From contig NC_067206.1 of NCBI RefSeq assembly GCF_026262505.1, positions 21,281,896 through 21,345,895 of the forward strand: a DNA stretch of 64,000 bases, written 5' to 3'. A program made the position numbers and the translations under genes. Of this stretch, positions 1-7,960 are shown one piece after another; the first letter of the stretch is position 1; each line of letters opens with the position of its first letter. Source of the stretch: Trichomonas vaginalis G3 (taxonomy: Eukaryota > Parabasalia > Trichomonadida > Trichomonadidae). The notes under the pieces were generated by a model. It ran no database searches. It saw only the letters and a list, made by a program, of their open reading frames with translations, and was not told the origin of the DNA.

Positions 1-172
1 ACAGTAAGATTTTTCAAAAAAAAGAAATATAATGCGAAGAATTAAGATTAATCACCGAAAAAACAACTGATTTTACTTACTTTAATGATTTTGAAGATAT
101 GCAAATTATCAGGAAGAAAGCTCAATATAACAAATAAAATAATATTCTAATTTGCAAGAATGGGTTTAATGA

Positions 173-418
173 CTACGCACAAATACATAGCCTCATACAT
201 ATCAACAAAGGTCTTGGGTCTCCGAGGTTCTCAATTTCATCAGAAACCGCTATATGATAACCAAGCTTACTCAGATCTACACATAAATACATAGCCTCAT
301 ACATATCAACAAAGGTCTCTCTACTCTTAAGTTCCAATTCCCAAAATTTTATTTTTATATTTATTGGCAAAAGGTAAAAGTTCCAAATTATCGTATCGTT
401 AATTTTTAATTTGCTTTC
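173..418 (-). pseudogene. Unrecognised coding fragment (U1)
   Basis: An open frame of about 80 codons on the minus strand without an ATG at its upstream end; the first in-frame ATG is internal (within VDMYEAMY). It reads as plausible protein (FWELELKSRETF, then LCVDLSKLGYHIAVSDEIEN) but I do not recognise the family. The frame is preceded by a stop near 420 and runs into a 34-bp direct duplication (181-214 and 285-318) that scrambles its 3' end. It is best read as a fragment of a larger gene caught in the repeat unit. It is unchanged in every complete unit. Confidence 0.4.
181..318. repeat. 34-bp direct duplication (U1)
   Basis: Positions 181-214 and 285-318 are identical (start AAATACATAG, end CAAAGGTCT), offset by 104 bp. 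The offset is not a multiple of three, so the second copy is read in a different frame by the overlapping fragment. It is present in all units with a left half. Confidence 0.85.
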
Positions 419-935
419 AAATTATATTTTTTGTACTTACGTTCAATTTTTATTTTTAATAAATTATTTATATTAAAATTTCGAAATATTCATAAATACA
501 TTCAATTCATATAATAATAGTCAATATCATCGTTTTGAGAAGATCAGATCCTACACAAAAACCATGGAGAGGATTGTATTTTCAATGTATGCCTCTGGTC
601 GAGCACTAAAAGCAAAAGCTAGACAGTTTTTAACCTGTATAATAAAAATGTATCATATATCTTTTTGGAAAATAAAAACAAATTTTTATTTATTCAATAT
701 TATATAAAAAGGTGTTGATATTGCAGGTTTTTCAGTATGTTTTCCATCCCAATAAAACTCAATATTAATCGATATATCTGAAAAATACGAGGTGTCAAAG
801 TGGTGAATTTCACCTCACTTCGTTTTGCTCCATTAAATTGACTCAATTTCATCCCTTTGCTGAGAATTTTTGTATTTGGAGGATAATAATCTAAATAATT
901 CGAAATATTTGTTACAATAACTATCAGTGCTTGAT
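419..935. other. AT-rich spacer (U1)
   Basis: No convincing gene. The only ATG-started frame of note is a 49-codon plus-strand frame at 564-713 (starts MERIVFSMYASG) that resembles nothing I know. A short dyad GAGGTG...CACCTC lies near 790-817. Equivalent stretches in the other units are the same. Confidence 0.6.
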
Positions 936-2274
936 TTAATGTTTGAATTTGATTGCTTCAAATTGCGCAATTTTAAGTAATTCGGCGTCAGATGTTAATT
1001 TTTTGCAAGAAGAATTAAATATATATGTGGGATTTGGTATTGCGTTTGATGTTTTGTTTGTTAATTCGTTGGATAAGGCTTTATCTGGGTTCCACGGATG
1101 AATACCATACTGATGCATTGACTTAATCACAAGCATCAATTAAAATTCTTACAATTTTTAACCTTGGTTTTGGGGTATTTGATAAATTATCTTGCTCATA
1201 TGTGTAAAGCGGAACATATTTTAACCTGTTATTCTTTGATCTCAAAGATGCTGCACATCCTACATCAAATAACTGGAGAACTACTGTGCAGTAAGCTGGA
1301 AATGTCAAGAGTTCAATTCTGAAGAGACTCAAAAGTTTGCAAGTAAAATAACTTACTCGGCTGATATGATTATCACCGAATACGATATTATGCTGAGCTG
1401 CTGTGATAGCATCAAGACTTGAGCGATATCTCTGGATTTCGATAATAAAAGTTAAATTAAAGATATCCCATATCTTCTTTGTCATCCATCCATAAGATTG
1501 TCCTGTAAGGAATGCTCTCACGGAGCGGAGTTCCTGTGAACAATTTTATATTCCTGGAACAATAATAAATGGTTTCATCCGGTATCCTTCAGAATTATAT
1601 GGGAAGATACTAGTAACAAGCACAAATTCATGCTCTTCTTTGGTTAAAGGAGGGTTGCTTTCAGTGCAGATAACTTTGTAACGCTTTGATGAAGCAGAGA
1701 TGTTTCATAAATACTCCACTTATTCCATGGATCAATTCCTGCCGTATACTGAAATTAATGTAAGAAGTTAGCAACTGTTGCTGTGTTACAGTACTTTGCT
1801 CTTTTTTCCTCATTTTCTTTTGAGCTTTTGATCTCAATGTTGAGATCAGAGCAAACTCTGTTTAACCATGATCTTGAGGGGAGATATACTTCTAGCGAAG
1901 TAAACAATTCTTTTTCCTCTTGTTGGAAATTCGTCTGGATGAACAAGGCCAGCTAGATATAAAGCTCTGCTGTATCTATACTCCAGTAATTCGTAGGCAA
2001 TCTGATAAGCTTCGATTACCTTTTCACATGCAAGACCTTTTGCTCTTTGATTGATTTCACCATAAAAATCAAGTAATTCGACCTCTGAAAGATACGATGG
2101 TTCTCCACCATTACATGTGGTTGTCCATACATTTTCCGCAATTGTATGTCGCAACTCTGCAGTTATTGAATCATCGCGTTCCATGTGAAATTCATCTTTG
2201 TTATCAGTGTAGCACTTTTTGTTTAGTCTTCTTTTGAAGATTTTACGTTGAATACGAGACAAAACTGCTTTTTC
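936..2274 (-). pseudogene. Decayed pogo/Tigger-type DDE transposase (U1)
   Basis: Plain DNA-transposon remnant read on the minus strand. The segments follow the usual order of a pogo-like transposase. A CENP-B/Tc5-type DNA-binding region (PSYLSEVELLDF, AYQIAYELLEY, then PSRSWLNRVCSDLN) lies at about 2262-1755. A DDE_1-like core at about 1680-1240 contains GQSYGWMTKKIWDIF, FGDNHISR (second catalytic Asp) and ELLTFPAYCTVVLQLFDVG (third Asp). A tail KSMHQYGIHPWNP lies at 1139-936. The frame is broken by stops and frameshifts (a shift near 1915-1930, a stop near 1655, another near 1535, and a further break near 1130), and no ATG heads the frame. It is therefore a dead copy whose parent would have been about 430-450 aa. 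No clear terminal repeats were found. Confidence 0.75.
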
Positions 2275-3390
2275 TCAATGAAGTTTACATTTGGCTTTAA
2301 TGTAATTAAGACTTTTCATGTCACTTTTTGTAAAGTTCATTTTCGGTACGGAACAAATGCATATATTAATGCATTAATTCTAAATGTAATAAATTTTGTA
2401 TCTTTGAAAATTTCAAAGTTAAAAAAAATTGGACTAATATTATTCGTCTTCAAATGTACTATGCAAATTAAAGTTTTTGGGCTATGGATTCTGTGGGATA
2501 AGATTATTGAAATTTTGGATGTTCCTCGAATTGGCCAGAGATTCGAGTGTCAATGCCTTGTTCCATAACATAGTAATTGTGTTTGTGACTGAGCATATTT
2601 TTTTCTAAAATATAGAGATTAAAATTGTAAAAATCTTCATTTAAGGAGTTCCTGTTAAATGATTGTGACTTGATTATATTTGTGTCGTTTTTGGTAGTCT
2701 CTTTATTCGATTTTGATGAATTTATGTTCGAAATTCGGTATTTAACTAATAAGATTCAGAGTAAAACACTGGAAATCGGATATTCTCTATGCCAATGAAC
2801 TGGACAATCTGTGTGTTTGGGAGGTGAAATTCCAAATTTTTTTGAAATCCCGAAAATGAAGATCAACCCTTTATTTTTGATTAAGATATTTTACAATTTC
2901 AGATTTTTTTGAATACTTTTGATTCGGTTTTGTTAAAAGCATATCAGCTAACTTGTTTTAAAAATCACATATTTTTATGTGGTAAGACGAAATGATGGAA
3001 GTGAGGCATATCTCAATATTTTCACCAGATCTTCAGGCATTTAGCATGGATATATAATTGTTATCATGATTTGTATTTAGTAATATTATTTAATCCAACT
3101 TATCAAAGCTAAACAAGATAAGAAATGCGTTTTAATTTTTTTTTCAAACAAAATTGAACAAAAAATACACTTAGAAGATATATTTCTTTAAGTTATTTAT
3201 AGTAATGGAAATAATATGGTATATCTATCATTAACATATAAGCAGATCATACCTCTCTTGTGCCATGCAATTATGAATTAAGAATTTTGTAAATTCAACT
3301 GTATATAATAATCTTTTAATTGAAAAACATCATCAGACCAAGAGATGTTAATCATGTGCATCTAATATAATTGTTTTTGTCTAGTGTTGA
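2275..3390. other. AT-rich spacer between the pogo remnant and the integrase element (U1)
   Basis: No supported gene. The 106-codon plus-strand frame at 2248-2568 begins at TTG, is strongly hydrophobic and partly overlaps the transposase remnant on the other strand, so I do not call it. At 2982-3004 lies a 23-bp stretch (starts GTAAGACGAAATG) that recurs inverted at 6007-6029 with one mismatch, forming the outermost of three nested inverted repeats around the integrase element. Confidence 0.6.
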
Positions 3391-3544
3391 AAACAGAAAT
3401 TCATCAAAAGTGACACCTCAGAAAAGCTATAATATTGAATTTTTGGAACTTTTGATAGAGCACGTTTTTAAATATTAATTAAAGTAAATGTATATTTTGT
3501 AAAGATTCTTTTTAATAAAAAATAAAATTTTGAAGAAGAACACA

Positions 3545-3997
3545 AAATCTTCTGAAAAATAATATCACATAAACTCATATTATTTTCTAATATATAACTA
3601 TTTTATATAAAAATCAAATTCAATGATCTTAAAAGCGAAGGATAAACCTCAAAATTTACGAATATAATGAGTGGGAATATAATGCTTATCTATCATAAAA
3701 CCATATGAAATATCAATTTTTGCTTTACGCCTAATTTTTGACGACAATTAGCAAAAAATGTTAAATGTTAACACTCAGTCCATTTGAATATGAAAAATAA
3801 AATTGACTTTGATTAAATGTTTTTATTTATCATGCAATTCTTCTTGCGACCAAAGATTTGAATAAAATTTCAAAAAATAAGATAGCTTAAAAATAATATA
3901 CGGTAGTGTTTACTAATAGATGAATAGTATATAAATTCTATTAAAATGGATTTGATCCAAAAAGATATATAAAATTTGATCATAAATAAAATTGTTT
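3545..3997. repeat. Left terminal inverted repeat of the integrase element (U1)
   Basis: Reverse-complement match to 5181-5633 over about 453 bp, from AAATCTTCTGAAAAATAAT at the outer tip to AAAATTGTTT at the inner edge. In U1 the two arms agree even at sites where the right arms of the other units differ. Confidence 0.85.
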
Positions 3998-4020
3998 AGA
4001 AGTCATTTAAAATGATGTAA

Positions 4021-5082
4021 TTATTCAAATTTTGCTAAAACCCATTCCTCTTTGATATATAACTCCCATTTTTGCATTTCTGGCTCGTACCAAAATTTTG
4101 AAACTTCGAATAATTCGTTAGGAGTGTAATTACTATTCGTTTTTGGATTAATATCGAGAGATAAATGTGGTGTATTGTTGTATTTTTCAATGAACTGCTG
4201 AACTGAGTCCTTGATTTGTTGAATATCATCCAACTCGTCTGGCAAAAACTTTTCTAAGCTTGGCCACAGGCGCTCCACCTTGCCGTTCTGTCTTGGCATA
4301 TACGGCAAGGTGTGCTTCCAAACTATTCCGTTTTCCTGCATAACCTGGCCGAATTCACCGCGGTTTTCACCGCCGTTATCGGTCCAGATGCAGTAAGGGA
4401 TAAACTCCTCTAAAAGTTTTCTTAAAATATTCGCTGTTGAGTTGGAAGACTTGTTTTTCAATAATTTAGTTTTGAGAACTTTACGTGTCATATCATTCAA
4501 TATGGCAAAGAATGGAAAAGAAACATTACCGTGAAGGTAATGAATATCGCAGTGCCATATCAAATTCTTTGATATGGCACGATATTTGGTAGGTGGATCT
4601 GCTGGTTTGTAATCTCTTTTTGAAGATAAACCTGATTCCATCATAAATTTTTCCACTTGATGAGGCTTTATTTTTTGTAAATTGTCAAAAATTTGATCTT
4701 TTGTCAAATCTTCTATATTTTCAAATTCTTTTGCAATTTCTTCTTTTTCTTTCTCACAATCGGGATTTTGAACAATATTTTGAAACCTTTTAATCAATAA
4801 ATAAGTTTTTGAAATTCCTCCTTTATATTGTGAAACACAAGAATTAATTAATTGTTTTTGTTCAAATGTTGGTGGATTTGGTTTTCTGCCGCGACTAACT
4901 TTTGGTAATTCGATTTCTTGAAGTTGAAATGCTCTTCTTATTGTATTTTCGGCAACATTCAATTTAATTTTACCATTTTCCAATTCAACTTCCTTTCCCA
5001 CACTTTTGTAATATTCACCTTCTTCTATTCTTCTTTTAGCTTCAAATAGCCATTCTCTGTTTATAGATTTGGCAGTAGTCAT
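4021..5082 (-). CDS. rve-type DDE integrase/transposase, 353 aa (U1)
   Basis: Complete ATG-to-TAA frame. Residues 1-60 look like a helix-turn-helix DNA-binding region (NTIRRAFQ). Residues 63-69 (SRGRKPN) resemble an AT-hook. The integrase core spans about 165-310: first Asp in WHCDIHYLHG (D179), second in IWTDNGGEN (D235), Glu in RQNGKVERLW (E270), giving about 34 residues between the last two, as in retroviral and IS3/IS481-type integrases. The family is known to cut and join DNA ends; here the inverted repeats on both sides are the likely substrate. A trichomonad initiator (TCACA, 5100-5104) lies 20 nt upstream of the ATG. The gene looks whole and is identical in six of the seven copies in this window. 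Whether it descends from an IS481-like transposon or a Maverick is not settled. Confidence 0.85.
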   Translation of the reverse strand: MTTAKSINREWLFEAKRRIEEGEYYKSVGKEVELENGKIKLNVAENTIRRAFQLQEIELPKVSRGRKPNPPTFEQKQLINSCVSQYKGGISKTYLLIKRFQNIVQNPDCEKEKEEIAKEFENIEDLTKDQIFDNLQKIKPHQVEKFMMESGLSSKRDYKPADPPTKYRAISKNLIWHCDIHYLHGNVSFPFFAILNDMTRKVLKTKLLKNKSSNSTANILRKLLEEFIPYCIWTDNGGENRGEFGQVMQENGIVWKHTLPYMPRQNGKVERLWPSLEKFLPDELDDIQQIKDSVQQFIEKYNNTPHLSLDINPKTNSNYTPNELFEVSKFWYEPEMQKWELYIKEEWVLAKFE

Positions 5083-5099
5083 AAAAGTGGTCCTTCTTT

Positions 5100-5104
5100 T
5101 GTGA
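5100..5104 (-). promoter_or_regulatory. Initiator (Inr) of the integrase gene (U1)
   Basis: On the minus strand the sequence is TCACA, fitting the T. vaginalis initiator TCA(C/T)(A/T); the A at 5102 would give a 20-nt 5' leader, the usual short leader of trichomonads. The same site precedes the other copies (14130, 23280, 35924, 44587, 53370, 62151). A five-base motif is weak alone; position makes it credible. Confidence 0.5.
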
Positions 5105-5180
5105 TAAGATTCAAATTTGAATGTGGATGATAAATAAAAATCAAAAATAATTGTTATAATTTAAATGAAGAAGTAATTTA

Positions 5181-5633
5181 AAACGATTTTATTTATGATC
5201 AAATTTTATATATTTTTTTGGATCAAATCCATTTTAATAGAATTTATATACTATTCATCTATTAGTAAACACTACCGTATATTATTTTTAAGCTATCTTA
5301 TTTTTTGAAATTTTATTCAAATCTTTGGTCGCAAGAAGAATTGCATGATAAATAAAAACATTTAATCAAAGTCAATTTTATTTTTCATATTCAAATGGAC
5401 TGAGTGTTAACATTTAACATTTTTTGCTAATTGTCGTCAAAAATTAGGCGTAAAGCAAAAATTGATATTTCATATGGTTTTATGATAGATAAGCATTATA
5501 TTCCCACTCATTATATTCGTAAATTTTGAGGTTTATCCTTCGCTTTTAAGATCATTGAATTTGATTTTTATATAAAATAGTTATATATTAGAAAATAATA
5601 TGAGTTTATGTGATATTATTTTTCAGAAGATTT
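5181..5633. repeat. Right terminal inverted repeat of the integrase element (U1)
   Basis: Partner of 3545-3997. Its inner edge starts at AAACGATTTT and its outer tip ends TTTTTCAGAAGATTT. Sequence similarity stops abruptly on both sides. Confidence 0.85.
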
Positions 5634-6006
5634 CATTCTATATGCCTATGAAAAGTACTCTCAAAACTAACTTTTTCCTAATTATAATTAAATCTAGAAT
5701 ATTGTATTATGCTTAGTGTTATTTCATTTTTCTCATTCAATTTAGAATTTACAAATGTCAAAAATTGAGAGCTGTCACTTTTGATGAATTTCTGTTTATT
5801 ACATAGCATTAATAAAAAAATCATTTGTTCTGATTAATATTTATCCAATAATAATATATATTCATTTTTGAATTTAATTAGCTTTTTTAAAGCTTAATAT
5901 TTAATAATATTATTATTCAACATTCTTAATAAAATAAGATATATGCTTTATGTCTAATATATGTTTTGTAGAAATTTCGAGGAAATATCAAGGTTTCAAC
6001 ATCACT

Positions 6007-6234
6007 TCACTTCCACCATTTCGTCTTACGAAAGTTTAATTGTATGATTAAATACTTGGGCCATTCTAATATTTCATCTTTTTGAAATCGATTTTGCTCA
6101 ATAGGATATGTATTAAAATATTTTTCCAATGCATCCAATAAATTATCCGTGCCATTTATTGATATATCAAGAAAGTCGTTTTGTTTTGTTTCTATCGGGG
6201 TAATACGATGTGAAAAGTGACAAAAATATACTAT
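6007..6234 (-). pseudogene. Ubiquitin-specific protease fragment (U1)
   Basis: Minus-strand open frame of about 75 codons, without an ATG, recognised by reading the sequence. It contains RITPIETKQNDFLDISING followed by a helix (LLDALEKYF) and then LEWPKYLIIQLNF, before a stop at 6007-6009. This follows the order of the middle of a USP/UCH catalytic domain, where a zinc-binding Cys segment and FLDLS-type strand lead to LP..LIIHLKRF. The Cys and His catalytic boxes are absent, so it cannot be an active enzyme. It is probably a piece of a host deubiquitinase gene, a large family in trichomonads, captured between elements. It ends within a few bases of the hairpin region. Confidence 0.6.
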
Positions 6235-6560
6235 GATTTATATTTCATTGTATAATAAAGTCGAGAAGGGAGTCCTAACCTTAAGAAAGGGCTCTCTTCT
6301 CGACTTTCTGCTGCAATCTCACTCGAATTGCGCGTATATACTGCTTCTTTCATTAGAAGTAGTATATACGCGCAACAATATGCCATGGCAAGTGCACTTG
6401 TCGCCACTTTTAATGTTTCTCAAATGCAATGCGGGAAGGAGTGGCAATATAGTACTTGGGTAGTTGTGGAGTTATGTGTTAGGAGAGGGAACAGGACAAA
6501 TTTGCCACACGGCACTTTTTTTTAAAAAAAATTAATGGAGCGGAGCGATACTCTGCTGCA

Positions 6561-7227
6561 GGAGCCCCAAGGCTCCCAATCATTACGAAAGGGAGCCTCA
6601 GGGCTCCTGAGAATCCATCAGCAGAGGCCTTTTCATTTGGCCTCTGCTGATCAAAGATTCGGCGAAGCCATTCTTCGTCTCAGGAGCCCCAAGGCTCCCA
6701 ATCATTACGAAAGGGAGCCTCAGGGCTCCTGAGAATCCATCAGTAGAGGCCTTTTCATTTGGCCTCTGCTGATCAAAGATTCGGCGAAGCCATTCTTCGT
6801 CTCAGGAGCCCCAAGGCTCCCAATCATTACGAAAGGGAGCCTCAGGGCTCCTGAGAATCCATCAGTAGAGGCCTTTTCATTTGGCCTCTGCTGATCAAAG
6901 ATTCGGCGAAGCCATTCTTCGTCTCAGGAGCCCCAAGGCTCCCAATCATTACGAAAGGGAGCCTCAGGGCTCCTGAGAATCCATCAGTAGAGGCCTTTTC
7001 ATTTGGCCTCTGCTGATCAAAGATTCGGCGAAGCCATTCTTCGTCTCAGGAGCCCCAAGGCTCCCAATCATTTACGAAGGGAGGGAGCCTCAGGGCTCCT
7101 GAGAATCCATCAGTAGAGGCCTTTTCATTTGGCCTCTGCTGATCAAAGATTCGGCGAAGCCATTCTTCGTCTCAGGAGCCCCAAGGCTCCCAATCATTAC
7201 GAAAGGGAGCCTCAGGGCTCCTGAGAA
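6561..7227. repeat. 122-bp GC-rich minisatellite (U1; 5 full + 1 half copies)
   Basis: Repeat starts at 6561, 6683, 6805, 6927, 7049 and 7175. Each 122-bp copy has 65 G/C bases (53%) in a region otherwise near 25-30%. Hairpin A is 55 nt: CTCAGGAGCCC, CA, AGGCTCCC, 13-nt loop, GGGAGCCT, CA, GGGCTCCTGAG, i.e. 19 pairs with a 2x2 internal loop. Hairpin B is 35 nt: ATCAGCAGAGGCC, 9-nt loop, GGCCTCTGCTGAT, 13 pairs. Many copies have CAGTAG for CAGCAG in hairpin B, which turns a C-G pair into U-G. Variant order here is C,T,T,T,T. The array always ends after hairpin A. Confidence 0.95.
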
Positions 7228-7233
7228 ATCCTC

Positions 7234-7266
7234 TTGAGAAGGTTTTCTTTAAGAAAACCTTCTCAA
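7234..7266. repeat. 33-bp near-perfect palindrome (U1)
   Basis: 16-base arm TTGAGAAGGTTTTCTT, one central base, and its exact reverse complement. It lies directly after the minisatellite and could form a cruciform in DNA or a very stable RNA hairpin. Present in every unit with a right half. Confidence 0.9.
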
Positions 7267-7612
7267 AGATGATTGTCAGCATTCACTCAAAATCTACCAA
7301 GAGTTTCAAAGTTTCAAATCTATCTGAAATGAAGCTTTGAATCTCTTGTATATCTAATTGTAGAGGTACCTTTTCAAAATGTCTTCTATTGATTAAATTT
7401 AATCAGTAAAAGTCATTTTGAAAAGGTACATCTCTATAATTGCTATTGAGCATTCACTCTTGGAACCTTGGAGCTCTTGTGTAGTGCATGAAAACTCCAA
7501 GATTCTAGAATAAAACATATATCATAGACATAATTTCTTCAAATATAATTTAAGGTTATTTTTTAAAAAATTAGAACAGCGTAATTTAAGGTTATTGAAA
7601 AGTGACACTTGA

Positions 7613-7960
7613 CAAATTTATCCCGCACTCTTCAAAAATAAGGAAATTTTGATAAATATCCTCATCGCTATTATCATAAAAGATTCAATATCCCTTTCGA
7701 TATTTAATGACAAATTTGAAAAGGTGTTTGAAATTCTTTCGGATTTTGTTGAATTTAACCCAAAATTTATTATTAATTGTTTACAAGAAATTTTATTTAA
7801 CTCTTCTTGTAAAGAAAACTTTGCCAATATTTTGAATGCATTTGAAAATTCCGAGCTTAGAATATATTTGGATGAATGCGAAGATGAAATCGATCCTGAA
7901 ATTTTTGACTCTCTCAAAAATATGTATTCAATTTTAAATGAATCTAATTCTCATCAATAA
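7613..7960 (+). pseudogene. 3' end of an unidentified gene (U1)
   Basis: Plus-strand frame of about 115 codons ending in TAA, followed within 25 bases by AATAAAAAATAAA. There is no ATG at its head: the frame opens directly after a stop at 7610-7612, a few bases beyond an AAAAGTGACA motif that seems to mark a junction. The protein is acidic and helical (DKFEKVFEILSDFVEFNP, IINCLQEILFNSSCKENFAN, YLDECEDEIDPEIFDSLKN), like the C-terminal tail of a helical-repeat protein, but I cannot name the family. It is probably a truncated host gene tail carried by the unit. Confidence 0.5.

Larger units (their letters stand above)
3391..5797 (-). mobile_element. Single-gene rve-integrase element with long inverted repeats (U1)
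   Basis: Core element 3545-5633 (2089 bp): terminal inverted repeats of about 453 bp (3545-3997 and 5181-5633, nearly identical) enclose one gene. Outside the core, a second exact 25-bp inverted pair (3391-3415 and 5773-5797, containing TCATCAAAAGTGACA) extends the structure to 2.4 kb, with about 130 bp of unrelated sequence between the two layers on each side. I see no target-site duplication at either boundary. Long inverted repeats plus an rve integrase are seen in eukaryotic IS481-like transposons and in Maverick/Polinton-derived elements; nothing else of a Maverick (polymerase, capsid, ATPase) is visible. The element looks whole here. Confidence 0.75.
6257..7501. other. Hairpin-chain region (U1)
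   Basis: About 1.2 kb of consecutive dyads. 6257-6307: 12-bp stem AAAGTCGAGAAG extended by 7 pairs including G-U. 6330-6373: GCGCGTATATACT stem, 18 pairs, 8-nt loop. 6389-6400: CAAGTGCACTTG. 6561-7227: minisatellite with two hairpins per repeat. 7234-7266: 16-bp arms and 1-nt centre (TTGAGAAGGTTTTCTT). 7355-7441: about 30 pairs around TACCTTTTCAAAATG, with palindrome GATTAAATTTAATC inside. 7467-7501: CTTGGAG/CTCCAAG. No coding frame explains it. Candidate structured non-coding RNA or DNA-level secondary structure. Equivalent regions: 15289-16651, 24438-25800, 28312-29308, 37082-37959, 45745-46741, 54527-55523. Confidence 0.75.

Noticed and set aside
2248-2568. 106-codon hydrophobic plus-strand frame next to the pogo remnant
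   Set aside because: Starts at TTG, overlaps the transposase remnant on the other strand and has only the composition expected of AT-rich DNA.
785-2840. Terminal inverted repeats of the pogo remnant (GAATTTCACCTC near 804-815 and its complement near 2820-2831)
   Set aside because: Only 12 bases match exactly in AT-rich sequence, with no extension and no TA duplication seen; likely chance.
4035-4229. 64-codon minus-strand frame inside the integrase gene
   Set aside because: A shadow in another frame of the 3' end of the integrase coding sequence.
3545-5633. Full Maverick/Polinton
   Set aside because: Only an integrase is present between the long inverted repeats; no polymerase, ATPase, protease or capsid frames occur, and 2.1 kb is far too short. 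A derivative remains possible.
6535-6732. Plus-strand frames over the hairpin region and minisatellite (6233-6463, 6328-6525, 6535-6732 and equivalents)
   Set aside because: They read through dyads and tandem repeats, resemble no protein, mostly lack an ATG at their start, and change length with repeat number.
6561-7227. CRISPR array
   Set aside because: The 122-bp repeats are contiguous with no variable spacers, and the genome is eukaryotic in character.
7618-7917. 99-codon minus-strand frame antisense to the gene tail
   Set aside because: Serine-rich mirror of the acidic plus-strand frame, which has the better protein character and a plausible 3' end.
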